The translations under genes and the position numbers were made by a program. Below are positions 63,014 to 64,000 of a stretch of 64,000 bases of DNA, in pieces. The notes under the pieces are model-generated. The model did no database searches and was not told the DNA's origin. It saw only the letters and a list, made by a program, of their open reading frames with translations. Every line of letters begins with the position of its first letter. Position 1 is the first letter of the stretch. This DNA comes from Epilithonimonas hungarica (lineage in GTDB: Bacteria > Bacteroidota > Bacteroidia > Flavobacteriales > Weeksellaceae), in NCBI RefSeq assembly GCF_900102265.1, contig NZ_FNBH01000002.1, forward strand, positions 898,865-962,864. The letters run 5' to 3'.

Positions 63014-64000
63014 TTAGAATGCGGGTTTACCATTATTATAATATGTTTCATAAATTGCCATGCCTGCAAAATATCCCAGAGAAACCCAGGCTGTGGCAGG
63101 AAAAAATCCGGCAGCTCCCATCATTAAATCTACTGCGCCTCTAGTATTAGAGATATTCCCTTGTCTCATTTGATATAATGTATTAGCAATGCCAACAGCT
63201 CCAACAACTTTTCCTGCAACATTAAACACCGTTGAAGCAGTTCCTAATGCCTTCGCAGAAGTAGGTAGCTTTGTACTGATGGTCTCTGCAAAGACCTTGC
63301 TTTTTGTTATGCTGGATGGTGCGTTCCAATTTGCCAATCCTTTTTCAGCTATTGTAGAACCAGCCTGTATAATACCAGCTATAGATGTAACTTCCCTCGG
63401 ATGGTTCTGAACCCAGTTAAAGGCATTGTCCATAAAATTATTAAACCCTCCTTGGTCTATCTTGGTCTTATGCTGGTCTAATCCCTGGATATTGCTACCT
63501 CCATAGCTTGCGTTAGAATTGGTCCACCAGGTCAAGTTACCTCCCTGGGCTTTCACCCCGCCAAAGGTATTTCCTCCGTTAAAGCTATTCCAGAAATTAC
63601 TGATAGCACCGTTGCCAAAGTTACCTCCAAAGTCACCTAACTGGTCTGACATACTTCCAAAATCTCCACCGCTTGAAAAGTAACTAAATATCAGTTTGAT
63701 GTCATTTCCTGTAAAAGTCCAGCCTGTAGAAGTTTCTTCTATCTTCATTCCATCCGGGTCAATGAACATAGCAGGATTGTTGGCTACATAGACATACGGA
63801 CTTGTCATATGGTATTTCTCCGCCAATTTGTCAACACCGAACCAACGCCCCAAATCAGGCATATACTGTCTCCAGCCATAGTCATAAAAACCTGTCTCCT
63901 GCAGTTCCTTCCGGTTGTACTTGTGGTTCAGGAACGATCCCATCGTATCAAAGGAAGAGTCCACGCCCTGCATGTTCATCCCAAAGGGATAGTAATCGTT
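63014..64000 (-). CDS. Rhs-family protein, C-terminal part with toxin tip (partial)
   Basis: The frame is open to the right edge (329 codons visible), so the N-terminal bulk is outside. The visible start NDYYPFGMNMQG...GFYDYGWRQYMPDLGRWFGVDKL is the end of the Rhs/YD core, closed by NNPAMFIDPDG at the cut site. The variable tip follows: a Gly/Asn-rich linker, then a helical hydrophobic end (STVFNVAGKVVGAVGIANTL, GAVDLMMGAAGFFPATAWVSLGYFAGMAIYETYY). The hydrophobic helices and membrane immunity partner suggest a pore-forming or membrane-active toxin. Release may be by type VI or IX secretion; the sequence does not say which. Confidence 0.85.
   Translation of the reverse strand, partial: NDYYPFGMNMQGVDSSFDTMGSFLNHKYNRKELQETGFYDYGWRQYMPDLGRWFGVDKLAEKYHMTSPYVYVANNPAMFIDPDGMKIEETSTGWTFTGNDIKLIFSYFSSGGDFGSMSDQLGDFGGNFGNGAISNFWNSFNGGNTFGGVKAQGGNLTWWTNSNASYGGSNIQGLDQHKTKIDQGGFNNFMDNAFNWVQNHPREVTSIAGIIQAGSTIAEKGLANWNAPSSITKSKVFAETISTKLPTSAKALGTASTVFNVAGKVVGAVGIANTLYQMRQGNISNTRGAVDLMMGAAGFFPATAWVSLGYFAGMAIYETYYNNGKPAF

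Noticed and set aside
1..64000. CRISPR arrays, tRNA or rRNA genes, insertion sequences, integrase or attachment sites
   Set aside because: I looked for regularly spaced repeats, tRNA cloverleaf ends and transposase-like proteins and found none.

Overview
The window comes from a low-GC member of the Bacteroidetes, most likely a flavobacterium of the Chryseobacterium/Epilithonimonas group. The grounds are the -7 boxes of the form TAnnTTTG, an extracellular protein with a type IX secretion tail, lipoproteins and SusC/TonB-type receptors, Bacteroidetes-type DUF families, menaquinone synthesis (menD) and many short imperfect palindromes between genes. Most of it is ordinary chromosome. Genus-level placement is an inference from protein and repeat style; there is no rRNA in the window.

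Layout. 1-4.8 kb: end of a tail-specific protease, htpG and methylmalonyl-CoA mutase. 5.1-8.3 kb: an RNA-repair/ribosome-rescue island, rtcB-prfH plus a frameshifted TPR gene. A leader that looks like a transcription attenuator precedes it. It lies between the mutase gene and its chaperone meaB (8.7 kb). 9.7-11.6 kb: a lipoprotein, a glycosyltransferase and a small membrane protein. 11.7-16.9 kb: clpC, a Crp-like regulator, a possible small RNA, an outer-membrane barrel and mnmA. 16.9-20 kb: a LytTR-type two-component system with four related 2TM domains, one fused to the kinase. 20-31.9 kb: a radical SAM enzyme, menD, pabC/pabB, two membrane proteins, an AI-2E-type permease, two genes for surface sugar assembly, and uvrB. 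32-40 kb: a BlaI/M56 regulatory pair with a visible operator, a soluble sugar dehydrogenase, tsaB, SDR, msrB and an acyl-CoA dehydrogenase. 41-44.4 kb: a metal operon of a Cys-rich protein, an HMA-domain protein and an HMA-TonB receptor fusion. 44.4-57 kb: an outer-membrane receptor, pyrD, a TPR-LuxR regulator next to a type IX-secreted repeat protein, a pseudouridine synthase, an ECF sigma factor with a membrane partner, and glyS. 57-60.2 kb: a YdeI-like protein, small lipoproteins and a prolyl oligopeptidase.

60.3-64 kb is the accessory end: an Rhs polymorphic-toxin locus on the minus strand that continues past the right edge. It holds the 3' end of a main rhs gene with its toxin tip, a membrane immunity gene, the scar of another immunity gene, a displaced (orphan) Rhs tip with its own immunity gene, a 182-bp direct repeat, and a 21-bp tandem repeat. 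The two Rhs tips share a nearly identical core segment, as expected for tip exchange by recombination.

The two places most worth attention are the rtcB-prfH island with its attenuator-like leader, and the Rhs toxin/immunity cassettes. Neither toxin domain resembles one I can name.
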